64,000 nt of DNA from CAYWYR01 sp964462685 (GCA_964462685.1 CAYWYR010000016.1:15457-79456), one strand, 5' to 3'. Positions 54,944 to 63,976 are shown, counted from the stretch's first letter. Translations and numbers: made by a program. The notes: generated by a model not told the origin, from the sequence alone.

Positions 54944-55162
54944 CTATTTGAGTTTCAGAAAGTCTGTGAAATCTATTCCGCTTTTTCTGATCTGAGATTT
55001 AAGAAGGTGAGGCGATAATTCTTTATGGTTTGGTATGGATAAAGTAGGTTTAGAGTTATGTGAAAGTATAATATGGCTACCCTTCTGTCTTGACACTGAA
55101 TATCCGAACTGAAGAAAAATTTTAACAGCTTTTGCACCGGAGATATTATTAAAATCCCCCAT
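54944..55162 (-). CDS. hicA: HicA-family mRNA interferase toxin
   Basis: A 72-residue dsRBD-like toxin that cleaves mRNA in the cytoplasm when free of its antitoxin. Family features are ISGAKAVKIFLQFGY at the start and the catalytic His30 in QKGSHIILSH, then PNHKELSPHLLKSQIRKSG. The ATG overlaps the hicB stop as TAATG. The order hicB then hicA is the reverse of the classic E. coli operon. The gene lies between two 111-bp direct repeats, suggesting a cassette. Confidence 0.94.
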   Translation of the reverse strand: MGDFNNISGAKAVKIFLQFGYSVSRQKGSHIILSHNSKPTLSIPNHKELSPHLLKSQIRKSGIDFTDFLKLK

Positions 55163-55383
55163 TAAATTGTCAGGTCGCCTATAAACATATCACTTATATT
55201 AGCTCGTTCGTTTGTACGTCCAAGCCCATTTTCAACTTCAAGCCAAAGAATTATCGCCTCTTTTATATTTGCCATAGCTTCGTCCAATGTTTTACCTTGC
55301 GACATACAGCCATATAACTCAGGAACGTCCACAACATAGCCGTCATACTCTATATCATGGGTTATTACAACTTTATAATTCAT
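55162..55383 (-). CDS. hicB: HicB-family antitoxin
   Basis: A 73-residue antitoxin with the partial RNase H-like HicB fold: VVITHDIEYDGYVVDVPELY, then GCMSQGKTLDEAMANIKEAI. It is short and ends after that domain, with no visible C-terminal helix-turn-helix or ribbon-helix-helix domain, so any DNA binding would need other means. It is transcribed before hicA and coupled to it. Two ATTGACTAAT direct repeats lie 29-61 bp upstream of its start. Confidence 0.93.
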   Translation of the reverse strand: MNYKVVITHDIEYDGYVVDVPELYGCMSQGKTLDEAMANIKEAIILWLEVENGLGRTNERANISDMFIGDLTI

Positions 55384-55411
55384 ATTTTGCCCTCATAGAA
55401 TAATCTACGGT

Positions 55412-55444
55412 ATTGACTAATCATTGTTATCAAGATTGACTAAT
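55412..55444 (-). promoter_or_regulatory. Tandem ATTGACTAAT repeats upstream of hicB
   Basis: ATTGACTAAT occurs at 55412-55421 and 55435-55444, 23 bp apart start to start, about two helical turns. The placement fits a cooperative operator in the hicBA promoter. Confidence 0.45.
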
Positions 55445-55492
55445 ACACATTTGTTAGGGACATTAAAACATACCGAGCATCTCCATACCGAA

Positions 55493-55603
55493 GGAGCCGA
55501 TGCCATGGCAATAGACATCGCTGCGAGTATAAGTGTAAAATCAATATACATCTACACCCCATCCTAAATCCTTCCCCTCAGTGGAAGGACTTTTAAGAGA
55601 GAA
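55493..55603 (+). repeat. 111-bp direct repeat, right copy flanking hicBA
   Basis: The second copy of the 54745-54855 repeat, same orientation. It includes a perfect TGCCATGGCA palindrome (55501-55510), partly degraded in the left copy, and the same TCCTTCC/GGAAGGA hairpin. It ends 26 bp from the stop of the channel gene. Confidence 0.9.
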
Positions 55604-55629
55604 CGGTATACGGAATCCTGAGCTGCGTC

Positions 55630-57531
55630 TTAGTCTGCACTGTCTTCGCAGAGTAGTATTATCTTATCGCCATCTGCAAAGAATATTTCGTTGGATTTAT
55701 CAGGGTTTACAACAACACCGTGCGCCAACATCAACTCGCTGTTAACTATTTTCTTATGGTTTCTGACTTTATAGCCGATTGCTATCTCGTCTTTTTGGCG
55801 GGCGGCCTCGACAACTGTATAGAAGTTGATGGCTTTTCCCATCTGAACATAGTCCTTAGCATCTCTAATATAAATTGAGGGGCCACCAGAGGAAAAAATC
55901 GTATCAAATATTTCCTTTAATTCACGATTCTCCGCAATTTGGGTAAGCATAAGGGAGTCCAGCTTTACCGATACTATAAAATCATCGGTATGCGTTATTT
56001 CGGCGAGCTCTCTGTTGCGGTCGTCCAGCATTTCCGAAACTATAGAGAAGGTATTGGGATTGTTATCGGCAATATCCCTTATGTGTAGAAGTGTGGATAG
56101 CGTCTTGGCATCGGAGCTCTGTACCCCGAATACTTCCTCTTGGCTGAGTACGATAATGTGGTCATACCCAGGAAGATCAACGGTATCAAGAATATCCCTG
56201 CTTGCCGTATCCCCATAGTACATTTTGATCGTCGAGTTTTTCAGGTTGGCGCATTTAGCCTTTATCTCCTCTTCCGTATTCGGTTGATGTGAAAGCACAT
56301 CGATTGAACTGCCCGGGACAACATATTTATCCAGCTCATTAACAATAAGGTTGGCACGCCTGTTCCATCCTATAATCATTGTTTTTTCGGGCAGGGTATC
56401 TTCCGGAACTGGGTTTGTTTGGATTGCCAGACTATCTATTCCATAGCTTTTCCTACCTGATAAAATAACTGTATCGTCATCCTCTGAGATCGCGATTATC
56501 ATATCACCCTGAGCAACAAACATCTCCATCGGTGGCTTGATTAGTATCTCCCCATCAGCACGGCGAAGGCCTATTACAGTACTTGTCTCATAAGAAAACA
56601 TAGCTTCTACAAAGGGCTTACCTATCAGCTTCGGTTCTGGCTGAAAGTATATCTCATCACCGGAAAAGTCTAGTAGTTCAGTAAAAACAACCGATAACCC
56701 TGGCTGACGGCATGTCTGGGCTGTTATACGTGAGATAAGATTGTCAAAGACAACAAGCTCTACTTCATCCTTACCCGCTATTTTCGCTATCGATACATTT
56801 CGCGGATCCCTTACTTCAGCAACTACATGATATTTCTTTTGTTCCGGTGGTAGCCTGTAAGGGTTATTGGTGATGGCAAGTATCATCTTGATAACCTGCG
56901 AGTCTGCATCCTCAGATTCCGGAGCGGTTATAATTATTGACTTTGCCGAATCCAGATTCGCAATTTTGAGATCCTGCACATCAATAGGGTCACCTGAGCG
57001 GCAAATAATCTTCGTAACTCCTGTATCAGTAACATGGGTTTTAATAGCTTCCTCCATCTTCACCTTGTCCTCATTGGCCAGCACCAGAATAACACCTTTT
57101 TTCTGGTTAGCGTTAGCAATACAAAGCTCTTCAATGATAGGAAATACCTGAAACGACCACCCGAGAATAACTGTATGCCCTTCCTCCATTACAATGCTTC
57201 GGCCTTTCCGAAGCTCTGCCAGCTTGTTCATCACCCCGCTGTTGATAATCGCTATAAGGACTGATACTACAAATAGCCCCAGAAATGTAGCTAAAATATA
57301 AGGGATTATAGAGGGCAGGTCAGGATTATCTTCCGATACTACACCAGGATCGAGAAGCCTTAGTACGGTATTATAAAAGCTGCCGAAAAAAGTGGAATCA
57401 GGTGTAAACGCGTGTAAAATTACAGCTAGGATAAGAATAGACAGAACGCTTAATATAACAAGTAATAGTAGCGGTGCCAGTGTCCCCCGTGACATCAAGT
57501 CATCGAAAATGTACTTTGTTCTTCTTTTCAA
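55630..57531 (-). CDS. CASTOR/POLLUX-related ion channel with RCK-like domains
   Basis: A 633-residue membrane protein. The N-terminus KYIFDDLMSRGTLAPLLLLV and the two helix regions to about residue 105 match the bacterial relatives of the plant CASTOR/POLLUX channels. Cytoplasmic Rossmann/RCK-like domains follow: HTVILGWSFQVFPIIEEL (about 118-135) and a second TMIIGWNRRANLIVNELDKY (about 379-398), with TrkA-C-like segments between. These channels conduct K+ or Ca2+ under nucleotide or ion control; the conducted ion is unknown here. The start is TTG 57531, kept because the residues before MSRG are conserved in the family. The stop is 26 bp from the right hicBA repeat. Confidence 0.9.
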   Translation of the reverse strand: MKRRTKYIFDDLMSRGTLAPLLLLVILSVLSILILAVILHAFTPDSTFFGSFYNTVLRLLDPGVVSEDNPDLPSIIPYILATFLGLFVVSVLIAIINSGVMNKLAELRKGRSIVMEEGHTVILGWSFQVFPIIEELCIANANQKKGVILVLANEDKVKMEEAIKTHVTDTGVTKIICRSGDPIDVQDLKIANLDSAKSIIITAPESEDADSQVIKMILAITNNPYRLPPEQKKYHVVAEVRDPRNVSIAKIAGKDEVELVVFDNLISRITAQTCRQPGLSVVFTELLDFSGDEIYFQPEPKLIGKPFVEAMFSYETSTVIGLRRADGEILIKPPMEMFVAQGDMIIAISEDDDTVILSGRKSYGIDSLAIQTNPVPEDTLPEKTMIIGWNRRANLIVNELDKYVVPGSSIDVLSHQPNTEEEIKAKCANLKNSTIKMYYGDTASRDILDTVDLPGYDHIIVLSQEEVFGVQSSDAKTLSTLLHIRDIADNNPNTFSIVSEMLDDRNRELAEITHTDDFIVSVKLDSLMLTQIAENRELKEIFDTIFSSGGPSIYIRDAKDYVQMGKAINFYTVVEAARQKDEIAIGYKVRNHKKIVNSELMLAHGVVVNPDKSNEIFFADGDKIILLCEDSAD

Positions 57532-57957
57532 ATTTTTTAGGCGTTATGTAAAAAAGTTAAACGTGTAATGATAATATAAAGCAATTTCTTTGCCATACAT
57601 TTGTTGATAATTGAAAAGCTATCTTCTTCAGAGTAGGTTACCACTACCTTCTTGGTGAAAGCATATTGTAAATAGCATTTCAAAGTTAACAGAACATCTA
57701 TTGGTAAGATAGAAAACTATTTCGATTCAGATACTCAGGAATGAAAGACTATAGGAAGGGGGGAATCCAGACTCAAGAACCTGCCTAGACTAGGGGTGAG
57801 AACTTGCAACGGTCTAATTATTACGACCGGTCATCCTCGCCCCAAATTCGTAGCTGTTGGCCGTGACTTTTAGCTTGTTATCCTTTTCCATCCCGCCTAA
57901 TATAATTTTAAAGGCTGTAGGGGTAGCTTTCGCTGCTGATCTTGCTTTTCCCTAAGT
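57532..57957. other. Noncoding stretch, possible degenerate intergenic repeat
   Basis: No open frame with coding character and no known RNA was found. The part around 57740-57840 (GGAATCCAG, then GGTGAGAACTTGCAACGG, then the GACCGGTC palindrome) is GC-richer than its surroundings and resembles the dispersed intergenic repeats of other bacteria. No second copy is present in this window. Confidence 0.4.
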
Positions 57958-57989
57958 TTTGCATATGGCTATGGTCTAAAATATATTTG
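57958..57989 (+). promoter_or_regulatory. Strong Bacteroidota-type promoter with no annotated gene
   Basis: TTTG (57958-57961), a 20-bp spacer and TATATTTG (57982-57989) match the -33 TTTG / -7 TAnnTTTG consensus at the right distance. It is the best promoter match in the window, yet the only thing downstream on this strand before a terminator is a 10-codon frame. Confidence 0.6.
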
Positions 57990-57994
57990 TGAGG

Positions 57995-58132
57995 TAGATA
58001 ACATGGAATACCGTGAGCGTTGCCATTCTGAATGATAGATATTCAGTTTGATAATTTTGATTGAACTATCTTTTAACTTGTTTATATATAAAAAAGCCCA
58101 CTCAATTAACATCTAGTGGGCTTCAGTTTTTT
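57995..58132 (+). ncRNA. Candidate small RNA (about 138 nt)
   Basis: It is defined by the consensus promoter at 57958-57989 and the intrinsic terminator at 58094-58132. Inside, CTGAAT and ATTCAG near 58027-58045 can form a small hairpin, and a 10-codon frame begins at ATG 58003 with GAGG upstream, ending 58035. The span could be a small RNA, a leader-peptide remnant or a tiny protein gene. I could assign no RNA family. Confidence 0.4.
58090..58132. terminator. Bidirectional intrinsic terminator
   Basis: AAGCCCACT (58094-58102) pairs with AGTGGGCTT (58115-58123) around a 12-nt loop. TTTTTT follows on the plus strand and a run of T on the minus strand. It serves the minus-strand gene ending at 58155 and the plus-strand RNA candidate. 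Confidence 0.9.
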
Positions 58133-58154
58133 AGCATTCAAGCTTTGATAAGAT

Positions 58155-58880
58155 TTAGTTATTAGGCCTCACAAAGTGAGTTACAACCCCAGTTAAATCT
58201 GGGGAACTATACCTGAATCCGACTAGCAAATCATTCCTATCCGAATCTCTGATAAGCTCTAATTTGTATATACCGTCATCATGGTAAGTATCATATATTA
58301 GTTCTGAAGGCAAGTAACTAGATGAAAAGTTATTTGTATCATCAAAAGGCACTATATGGACTTCTTTTCCAGAAATAAAATCTGTACCTTTATCCAAATC
58401 GTATGAATGGCTGGTATTGAGACTATCATTTACTTCATCAACTATATCTTTTTCCCGCTGTACCTCACTTGTTGTTAAGGTGTCTATTTGAGAATGAATA
58501 TTATCAAAATAAATAATACCTTTAACTGCATTACTATCCTTTTCGTATAGTTCTAAAAGAGCAGAAAAATTCATTATAACAGTATCAGTTGGATTTTTGT
58601 GAGTAATGTATTTATAATCAAGTGAATCATAACTAACATACTGCTTACCAACATTAAAATTACTAGTAGGTTCTTTAATACCGCCTGCAACAACAAAATG
58701 ATAGCTGCCAACTCCCATAGCTACATAGTTGTTTTTAGCGCTATCAGGCATAAATGTAATGCTCTGAAAATCTACAGAACTACTCGTATAATTATAATTT
58801 TCATTATAAACAGTTAGGAATTCTACAGCTTTAAGCTGAATTGAAACTGTAAGTACTAAAATTGCAATAATCGATTTCAT
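58155..58880 (-). CDS. Unknown exported protein
   Basis: I do not recognise this 241-residue protein. It has a signal peptide (IIAILVLTVSIQLKAVE) and a beta-rich body with many Tyr, Asp and Ser residues and no cysteine or visible catalytic motif. The start is firm: ATG 58880 has GGAGG 8 nt upstream and overlaps the previous gene's stop as TAATG. Both genes are AT-rich compared with the flanking glycosyltransferase and channel genes. A terminator follows. The coupling suggests that the two proteins act together. Confidence 0.7.
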   Translation of the reverse strand: MKSIIAILVLTVSIQLKAVEFLTVYNENYNYTSSSVDFQSITFMPDSAKNNYVAMGVGSYHFVVAGGIKEPTSNFNVGKQYVSYDSLDYKYITHKNPTDTVIMNFSALLELYEKDSNAVKGIIYFDNIHSQIDTLTTSEVQREKDIVDEVNDSLNTSHSYDLDKGTDFISGKEVHIVPFDDTNNFSSSYLPSELIYDTYHDDGIYKLELIRDSDRNDLLVGFRYSSPDLTGVVTHFVRPNN

Positions 58881-59407
58881 TATTTACCTCCATTTATAAA
58901 TAACTTTTTTGTTTCATAATTATTATTGCAATCAGCACTAATAATTATTTTTTTGTTTAGTATTTGCCCTGTAAGGGCTTTTGGAATGTTTGGATTTGTT
59001 GTGTATTGTTCTAAGATTTTTCCTGAATAGTCAGTTATCGTGATCCAAATAACTTGATCGTGTGCAAGAGTAGATTGTATGATCAAATTATTATTTTCTA
59101 CAATAATACCTAATTCATTATTATCCGAATCGTTAAAATTGCCTTCCTTATTGTAAATCCACTCTCCAATGCTCCAATAGTATGTGCCTATACGAGGTGG
59201 TAGTCCACTACTACCATTTTTACTTAGATCAATAGAAAACCCCCATAGTAGTATCCCACCAGGTGAGTATGTTCTTGACCAACCTAGCATATCAGATGAA
59301 TAGCTCGCTGTATATGTTCCATCTGAGTTGTACTTGACTGAAACATCTGAATATGATTCGACATAAAACAAAATACTTATTATTATAAGCATAATACTTT
59401 TTAGCAT
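58880..59407 (-). CDS. Unknown exported protein with possible T9SS-like tail
   Basis: A roughly 175-residue protein with a signal peptide (MLIIISILFYVESYS). The start is set at ATG 59407 by AGGAGG 4 nt before it; the frame runs nine codons further up. The body is rich in Gly, Ser, Tyr and Trp (GWSRTYSPGGILLWGFSI). The last 70 residues (WITITDYSGKILEQY, then KKLFINGG) resemble a T9SS type A sorting domain or its degenerate form. It is translationally coupled to the exported protein gene downstream. The function is unknown. Confidence 0.7.
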   Translation of the reverse strand: MLKSIMLIIISILFYVESYSDVSVKYNSDGTYTASYSSDMLGWSRTYSPGGILLWGFSIDLSKNGSSGLPPRIGTYYWSIGEWIYNKEGNFNDSDNNELGIIVENNNLIIQSTLAHDQVIWITITDYSGKILEQYTTNPNIPKALTGQILNKKIIISADCNNNYETKKLFINGGK

Positions 59408-59489
59408 AAAACCTCCTATGCTATTGTTTAACATGGAGCAATATTTATATATAATCTAATATCAAAATTTTTGATTGGAAATATTTATT

Positions 59490-60599
59490 CTATCCTATAT
59501 TATTGTACCTATATGATACCCTCTCTGCATGCAGCTTTATCGAAAATACTTCTACCGCTCGTTTTCTGCCTGCTTTCTGCATATCACAAATCAGATTATC
59601 TTGCCAAAGTGATTCTATAGCAGTTGCTAATAGCTCTGGTGATTTCTCAGGTACCAGTATGCCGGTTTCGCTTGTTACCGCGTCCCTCACGCCGGATATA
59701 TCGCTTGCTATTGGTACGCAACTGCAGGCCATAGCCTCGAATATCACTCGGCCCATACCTTCATGCCCCTCGTGGGAGGGCAGAAGCAAAAAGTCGGCCG
59801 CCGCCATATAGTCCTGAACGTTCTCCACCTGGCCTATTACTTTAACCCCATCGCCTAAAGTGGCCGCGGAGGATCTGAAATCACTTTCAGTTTCGGTATC
59901 TTTAAATTCCCCGCAGAATAGCATTTGGTAACCGTCATCAAGCTTTTCCATAGCTTCGAGTATCTCGAATACGCCCTTATGCCTTACTATCTGCCCAACG
60001 AATATCCCTATTCTCTTAGTGGTATTAACCCTCATACCTCGCCTGATTTCAGATTTATCGCGTGGTACAAATAGCTCTGTATCAACCCCGTTGAAAATAA
60101 CTTCTGTTTTATCCAGTATATATGTGCCGAGTGGATTAAATCTCTCTTTGGCACCTTTGCTGATAGCTATGATTTTATCGGCGAGCTTTGTGATTATTTT
60201 ATCTTGCCTGGTGGGGCGGGTAAGGCGTACATGCCATACCATCTTGGCTTTTGTACCGGTTGTGGCCAGACCGCAAAGCAGGGCGTCCCGTTCATAGTCT
60301 GGGTGAAGGATATCATACCCTTCGGAGCGGATCAGTTTCCTGAGCCATAGGATATTGGCTATTATCGCTGGGTAGTATTTAGGCTTCATGGGGTGAAGCT
60401 TGCGTATGTGGCAGGTAAATCCTTTAGCTTTTAGATATTCGCTTAGCTCACCCTCCCCGTTTACCAAAAAGCATGGTTCATATTTTGAGTGATCTAAGTT
60501 TTCGGCAAGGGCGAGCATCGATCTCTGACCGCCCATCCTATAGTGGGGGAAGTGACTGACGAACAGAATCTTTAAACGGGCTTCAGTGACCGCTTCCAT
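59490..60599 (-). CDS. Glycosyltransferase family 4
   Basis: A 369-residue GT-B retaining glycosyltransferase of the GT4 group, likely adding a sugar to a polysaccharide or glycolipid at the cytoplasmic face. The N-terminal domain starts LKILFVSHFPHYRMGGQRSM, the usual glycine-rich acceptor loop. The C-terminal domain has RIGIFVGQIVRHKGVFEILE, and the nucleotide-sugar site LLPSHEGHEGMGRVIFEAMA with the E-x7-E motif. The start overlaps the DUF4249 gene stop as TAATG, so it is translated with an otherwise unrelated uptake pair. Sugar and acceptor are unknown. Confidence 0.94.
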   Translation of the reverse strand: MEAVTEARLKILFVSHFPHYRMGGQRSMLALAENLDHSKYEPCFLVNGEGELSEYLKAKGFTCHIRKLHPMKPKYYPAIIANILWLRKLIRSEGYDILHPDYERDALLCGLATTGTKAKMVWHVRLTRPTRQDKIITKLADKIIAISKGAKERFNPLGTYILDKTEVIFNGVDTELFVPRDKSEIRRGMRVNTTKRIGIFVGQIVRHKGVFEILEAMEKLDDGYQMLFCGEFKDTETESDFRSSAATLGDGVKVIGQVENVQDYMAAADFLLLPSHEGHEGMGRVIFEAMACSCVPIASDISGVRDAVTSETGILVPEKSPELLATAIESLWQDNLICDMQKAGRKRAVEVFSIKLHAERVSYRYNNIG

Positions 60600-61510
60600 T
60601 AATCTATTATACTTTCAGAAGTCAAAGCCGGATCAATAACACGGGTTAAGCTACTGGCTGAAGATACCTGAAACCAGCCTAGTGCCGAAAGCCCCTCGCC
60701 TGATACTTTCTCAATATTAGTAGGTACATTAACAGGCGGTGTAGCAAACAAGCCGCCGTTATTGATTTGAGTTTCAAGAATCTGCCAAAATACAAAAGCC
60801 TCTTGGCTGATTGACCAAAGCTCAACCCTGATTGTATCAAAGGGCTGGTAATAATCATATCTATCGCCGTCGGGCTGAATGCCTACTACCCGTATCGGGA
60901 ATATAAACACCACATTGTCTGTTCTAGAACCAGCATTAGTGCTCGCATCATAAGCAGTATTGATGATATTATCCAAGATTGTATCGTTCTTATATGATCT
61001 GATCCAGTAGGAATCACCAACCCCAGGCAGATCTGTTCCCCAAAATTGAGAATAATAAATCGAGTCCGGAGCGTCATCGTCTGGCGGACCAAACAAACCA
61101 CTTTGGTCGTAAGAATAAGTAATAGAGTCAATAGGAGCGGTAGGACGTACCAAGGATACAGATTGATAAACCGATCCTCTCCAATCCACCCTTAAGGTAT
61201 AGGTTTTTCCTACTTCGATCATTAAAGAATCTGGCGAGGCAGTATAATCCCCATCGCTGCTATAATTAAACGGATAAACGATTCCGTCATCATCTGTTAA
61301 AGTAACGGTAGCGTCATTAACCGATCTTTCTGAAGTATCATCAAAGTACGGGGCAGATACGCTAAGATTGATTATCTGCTCGTTATCCAGATCGCTTAGC
61401 CACGCATCAACTACCAGCTGCGGCTCGCCATCTTCAAGCTCTACATCTACCACGTCCTCGCAACTGATAAGTGCTACACTCAGAAATATATATATAAGTA
61501 GTTTTTTCAT
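60599..61510 (-). CDS. DUF4249 domain lipoprotein
   Basis: A 303-residue predicted lipoprotein (lipobox ALISC near residue 17) with the DUF4249 fold. The opening after the lipobox, DVVDVELEDGEPQLVVDAWL, and IINLSVSAPYFD are characteristic, and the rest is beta-rich. In Bacteroidota such proteins are encoded next to TonB receptors and are thought to act as the outer-membrane surface partner for uptake. Here the TonB receptor gene ends 2 bp upstream, supporting that pairing. The substrate is unknown. Confidence 0.93.
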   Translation of the reverse strand: MKKLLIYIFLSVALISCEDVVDVELEDGEPQLVVDAWLSDLDNEQIINLSVSAPYFDDTSERSVNDATVTLTDDDGIVYPFNYSSDGDYTASPDSLMIEVGKTYTLRVDWRGSVYQSVSLVRPTAPIDSITYSYDQSGLFGPPDDDAPDSIYYSQFWGTDLPGVGDSYWIRSYKNDTILDNIINTAYDASTNAGSRTDNVVFIFPIRVVGIQPDGDRYDYYQPFDTIRVELWSISQEAFVFWQILETQINNGGLFATPPVNVPTNIEKVSGEGLSALGWFQVSSASSLTRVIDPALTSESIID

Positions 61511-61512
61511 AA

Positions 61513-63852
61513 TCAGAATGCAAAGTTATAAGTGATTGAAGGTACTATCGATCCGAAAACGGCAAACCTAACGGCTTCTGTTTGCCCTCTCATATCATTA
61601 TTCTCTCGGAAATAGATAGAGAAAGGGTTACGTCTGTTGTACACATTATATATCGAAAGCACCAGTTCGTCATCCCATGCATCATCTTCGCCTGCGTCCC
61701 AATCCCAAGTAAGGGATAGATCAAGCCTGTGATACCATGGTATTCTAAAGTTATTACGATTATTCTCAAAATTATGTGGCAATACAAATCCCTGAATCTC
61801 ATATCTATTTGTGGGGAATGTAGCAGGAGTACCAGATGCAAGTGCGAAGTTAGCCGAGGCAGACCATTTTGGAGAAAAATCGTATATACCTACGGCAGAT
61901 AAATTATGTGTCTGATCAAACCGGGTCGGATACCAATCATCATTTGATATACCTTCAATTAGAAGCTCTGATCGGGAAAGGGTATAACTGATCCAACCTG
62001 TGAAGTCTCCTTTAGCTTTTTTAACGTAAAACTCTATCCCGTAAGCTCTGCCTTCTCCGAATAGCAGATCGGCTGCGAGTTCTTCATTAAGCAAAAGGTC
62101 GGCTCCGTCAATATATTCTATCTGATTCCCTAATGCTTTGTAATAACCCTCCACACTGGTTTCCCACATGTTATCATCAAAGTTCTTGAAGTATCCGAGC
62201 GCTACCTGGTCGGCAAGTTGTGGCTCGATATTGTTTGTAGTCGTAGTCCATAGATCCAATGGAGTACTTGCAGCGGTGTTTGATAGCAAGTGTAAGTACT
62301 GAGCCATTCTGTTATAGCTGGCTTTAACCGAAGAGGTCTCATCCAGTATATACTTCATCGAAAGTCTGGGTTCCAAATTAAAATATGTTGCAATGGATTC
62401 GCCACCGTCAAAACTTTCACGGCCTATAACGGGCCTCGGGTTTCCTCTAGTTGTATCACCGTAATATATAGCATCGCTTGGGCCCATATAACTATAACCC
62501 GAATATCTCAGACCTGCATTGATACTGAAAAGCTCGGTTATATCAGATTCCAGATTAAAATATACTGCACCTTCAAGTGCATGCTGTAAATCCAATGATA
62601 TCGGCACTGGAATACCATCTGAAATACCGACTGCATTACCTGGCTCAAACTTATAGTCAGTAGCTTCAAAGCCAAAGTCAGCAGTATTATTTTTATCTAA
62701 GAAGTAAGTAAATGCTCCTTTTACACCAAATGTCATAATATCAGAATTCCAGTCAAATCTATCTTGGTCATCCGCTCCAAAACCTATCTGATAATCATAG
62801 TTTGAGTATAAACCAGTTAGGTTAAAGAATAATTTATCGCTGAAAAGGTGATTCCATCTCAATGTAAAAGTCTCGTTGCCCCAGTTGAAAATGAACCCAG
62901 CACCAAATACATCTCGCCCATTATAATATGAGGCGAAAACCTGATCATCATCCCCTATTTTCCAGTTGAGCTTACCGGTGAAGTCATAAAAGTAGAACTG
63001 TGAGTCCTCCAATCCATCTTGTAGGAATGGCTGTGCTAGCACATCTATATATGACCTCCGGCCGGCTAATATTACAGACATCTCATCTTCAATGATCGGT
63101 GCCTCGATCGCGAAACGAGAGAATATCGCACCGATACCGCCGGTTCCTTCTATCTCTTTATAGTTACCGTCCTTTAGCCTAACGTCCAGTATCGATGATA
63201 ATCTACCACCGTATTGTGCTGGTATTCCGCCCTTATAAAGCTTTACATCTTTTACGGCATCAGGGTTAAACACCGAGAAAAAGCCGAAGAGGTGAGATGA
63301 GTTATAAATTGTCGCTTCATCCATCAGAACAAGGTTCTGATCAATACCGCCGCCACGCACATTAAATCCACTGGCACCTTCACCAATAGTTGTAACGCCA
63401 GGCAGGAGCTGAATGCTACGAATGACATCCACTTCTCCGAGAAGTGCGGGTATCTTTTTTATAACGGCCTGGCTCAGCTCAATTGTGGACATCTCCGTAT
63501 TTGTGATATTAGAGTTCTCACGTTCAGCGGTAACTACAATCTCCTCAGAAGATACATTAAATGTCTCCAGCTCAAAATCTCTTTTAACATTTTGAATAAG
63601 ATTGATTGTATCTTTCAACTCATCAAATCCTGGATAGGATATAGATACTGGGTAACTACCTTCTTGAACAGTTATCGAATAAAAACCATATTGATTAGTT
63701 ACTGCCCCAGCCCGAATAGTCGGCAAAACAACTCTCGCCCCAATTATGCTCTCGCCAGACTCAGCTTCCCTTACATAACCGCTTAGGGTATATTCTACGG
63801 CCGCCGCATATATAGGTAGGAATGCGAGCAGAACCAATTTTATGACTTTCAA
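61513..63852 (-). CDS. TonB-dependent receptor (DUF4249-associated)
   Basis: A 779-residue outer-membrane receptor. The signal peptide (LLAFLPIYAAAVE) precedes a carboxypeptidase-regulatory-like domain (about 22-100, LSGYVREAESGESIIGARVV), a plug (about 105-235: VIRSIQLLPGV, GFNVRGGGIDQNLVLMDEAT and VKLYKGGIPAQYGGRLSSIL), and the barrel, ending SITYNFAF. The partner DUF4249 lipoprotein gene follows after 2 bp. The upstream gap of about 120 bp divides it from a plus-strand gene at the window edge. The substrate is not predicted. Confidence 0.95.
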   Translation of the reverse strand: MKVIKLVLLAFLPIYAAAVEYTLSGYVREAESGESIIGARVVLPTIRAGAVTNQYGFYSITVQEGSYPVSISYPGFDELKDTINLIQNVKRDFELETFNVSSEEIVVTAERENSNITNTEMSTIELSQAVIKKIPALLGEVDVIRSIQLLPGVTTIGEGASGFNVRGGGIDQNLVLMDEATIYNSSHLFGFFSVFNPDAVKDVKLYKGGIPAQYGGRLSSILDVRLKDGNYKEIEGTGGIGAIFSRFAIEAPIIEDEMSVILAGRRSYIDVLAQPFLQDGLEDSQFYFYDFTGKLNWKIGDDDQVFASYYNGRDVFGAGFIFNWGNETFTLRWNHLFSDKLFFNLTGLYSNYDYQIGFGADDQDRFDWNSDIMTFGVKGAFTYFLDKNNTADFGFEATDYKFEPGNAVGISDGIPVPISLDLQHALEGAVYFNLESDITELFSINAGLRYSGYSYMGPSDAIYYGDTTRGNPRPVIGRESFDGGESIATYFNLEPRLSMKYILDETSSVKASYNRMAQYLHLLSNTAASTPLDLWTTTTNNIEPQLADQVALGYFKNFDDNMWETSVEGYYKALGNQIEYIDGADLLLNEELAADLLFGEGRAYGIEFYVKKAKGDFTGWISYTLSRSELLIEGISNDDWYPTRFDQTHNLSAVGIYDFSPKWSASANFALASGTPATFPTNRYEIQGFVLPHNFENNRNNFRIPWYHRLDLSLTWDWDAGEDDAWDDELVLSIYNVYNRRNPFSIYFRENNDMRGQTEAVRFAVFGSIVPSITYNFAF

Positions 63853-63976
63853 GTTTTAACACCGATTTGGAATAATATGGGTTGCTTAACGATTGACGTG
63901 CAAACTAAGTGTCAAAAGTGTTGATATTATAATTAACTTTCGTATTTTTAAGGATATGTTAAGAAATGGAGAATAT

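Noticed and set aside
58003..58035. 10-codon frame within the candidate small RNA
   Set aside because: It is too short to judge as a gene and its Shine-Dalgarno match is weak; mentioned only within the RNA candidate.
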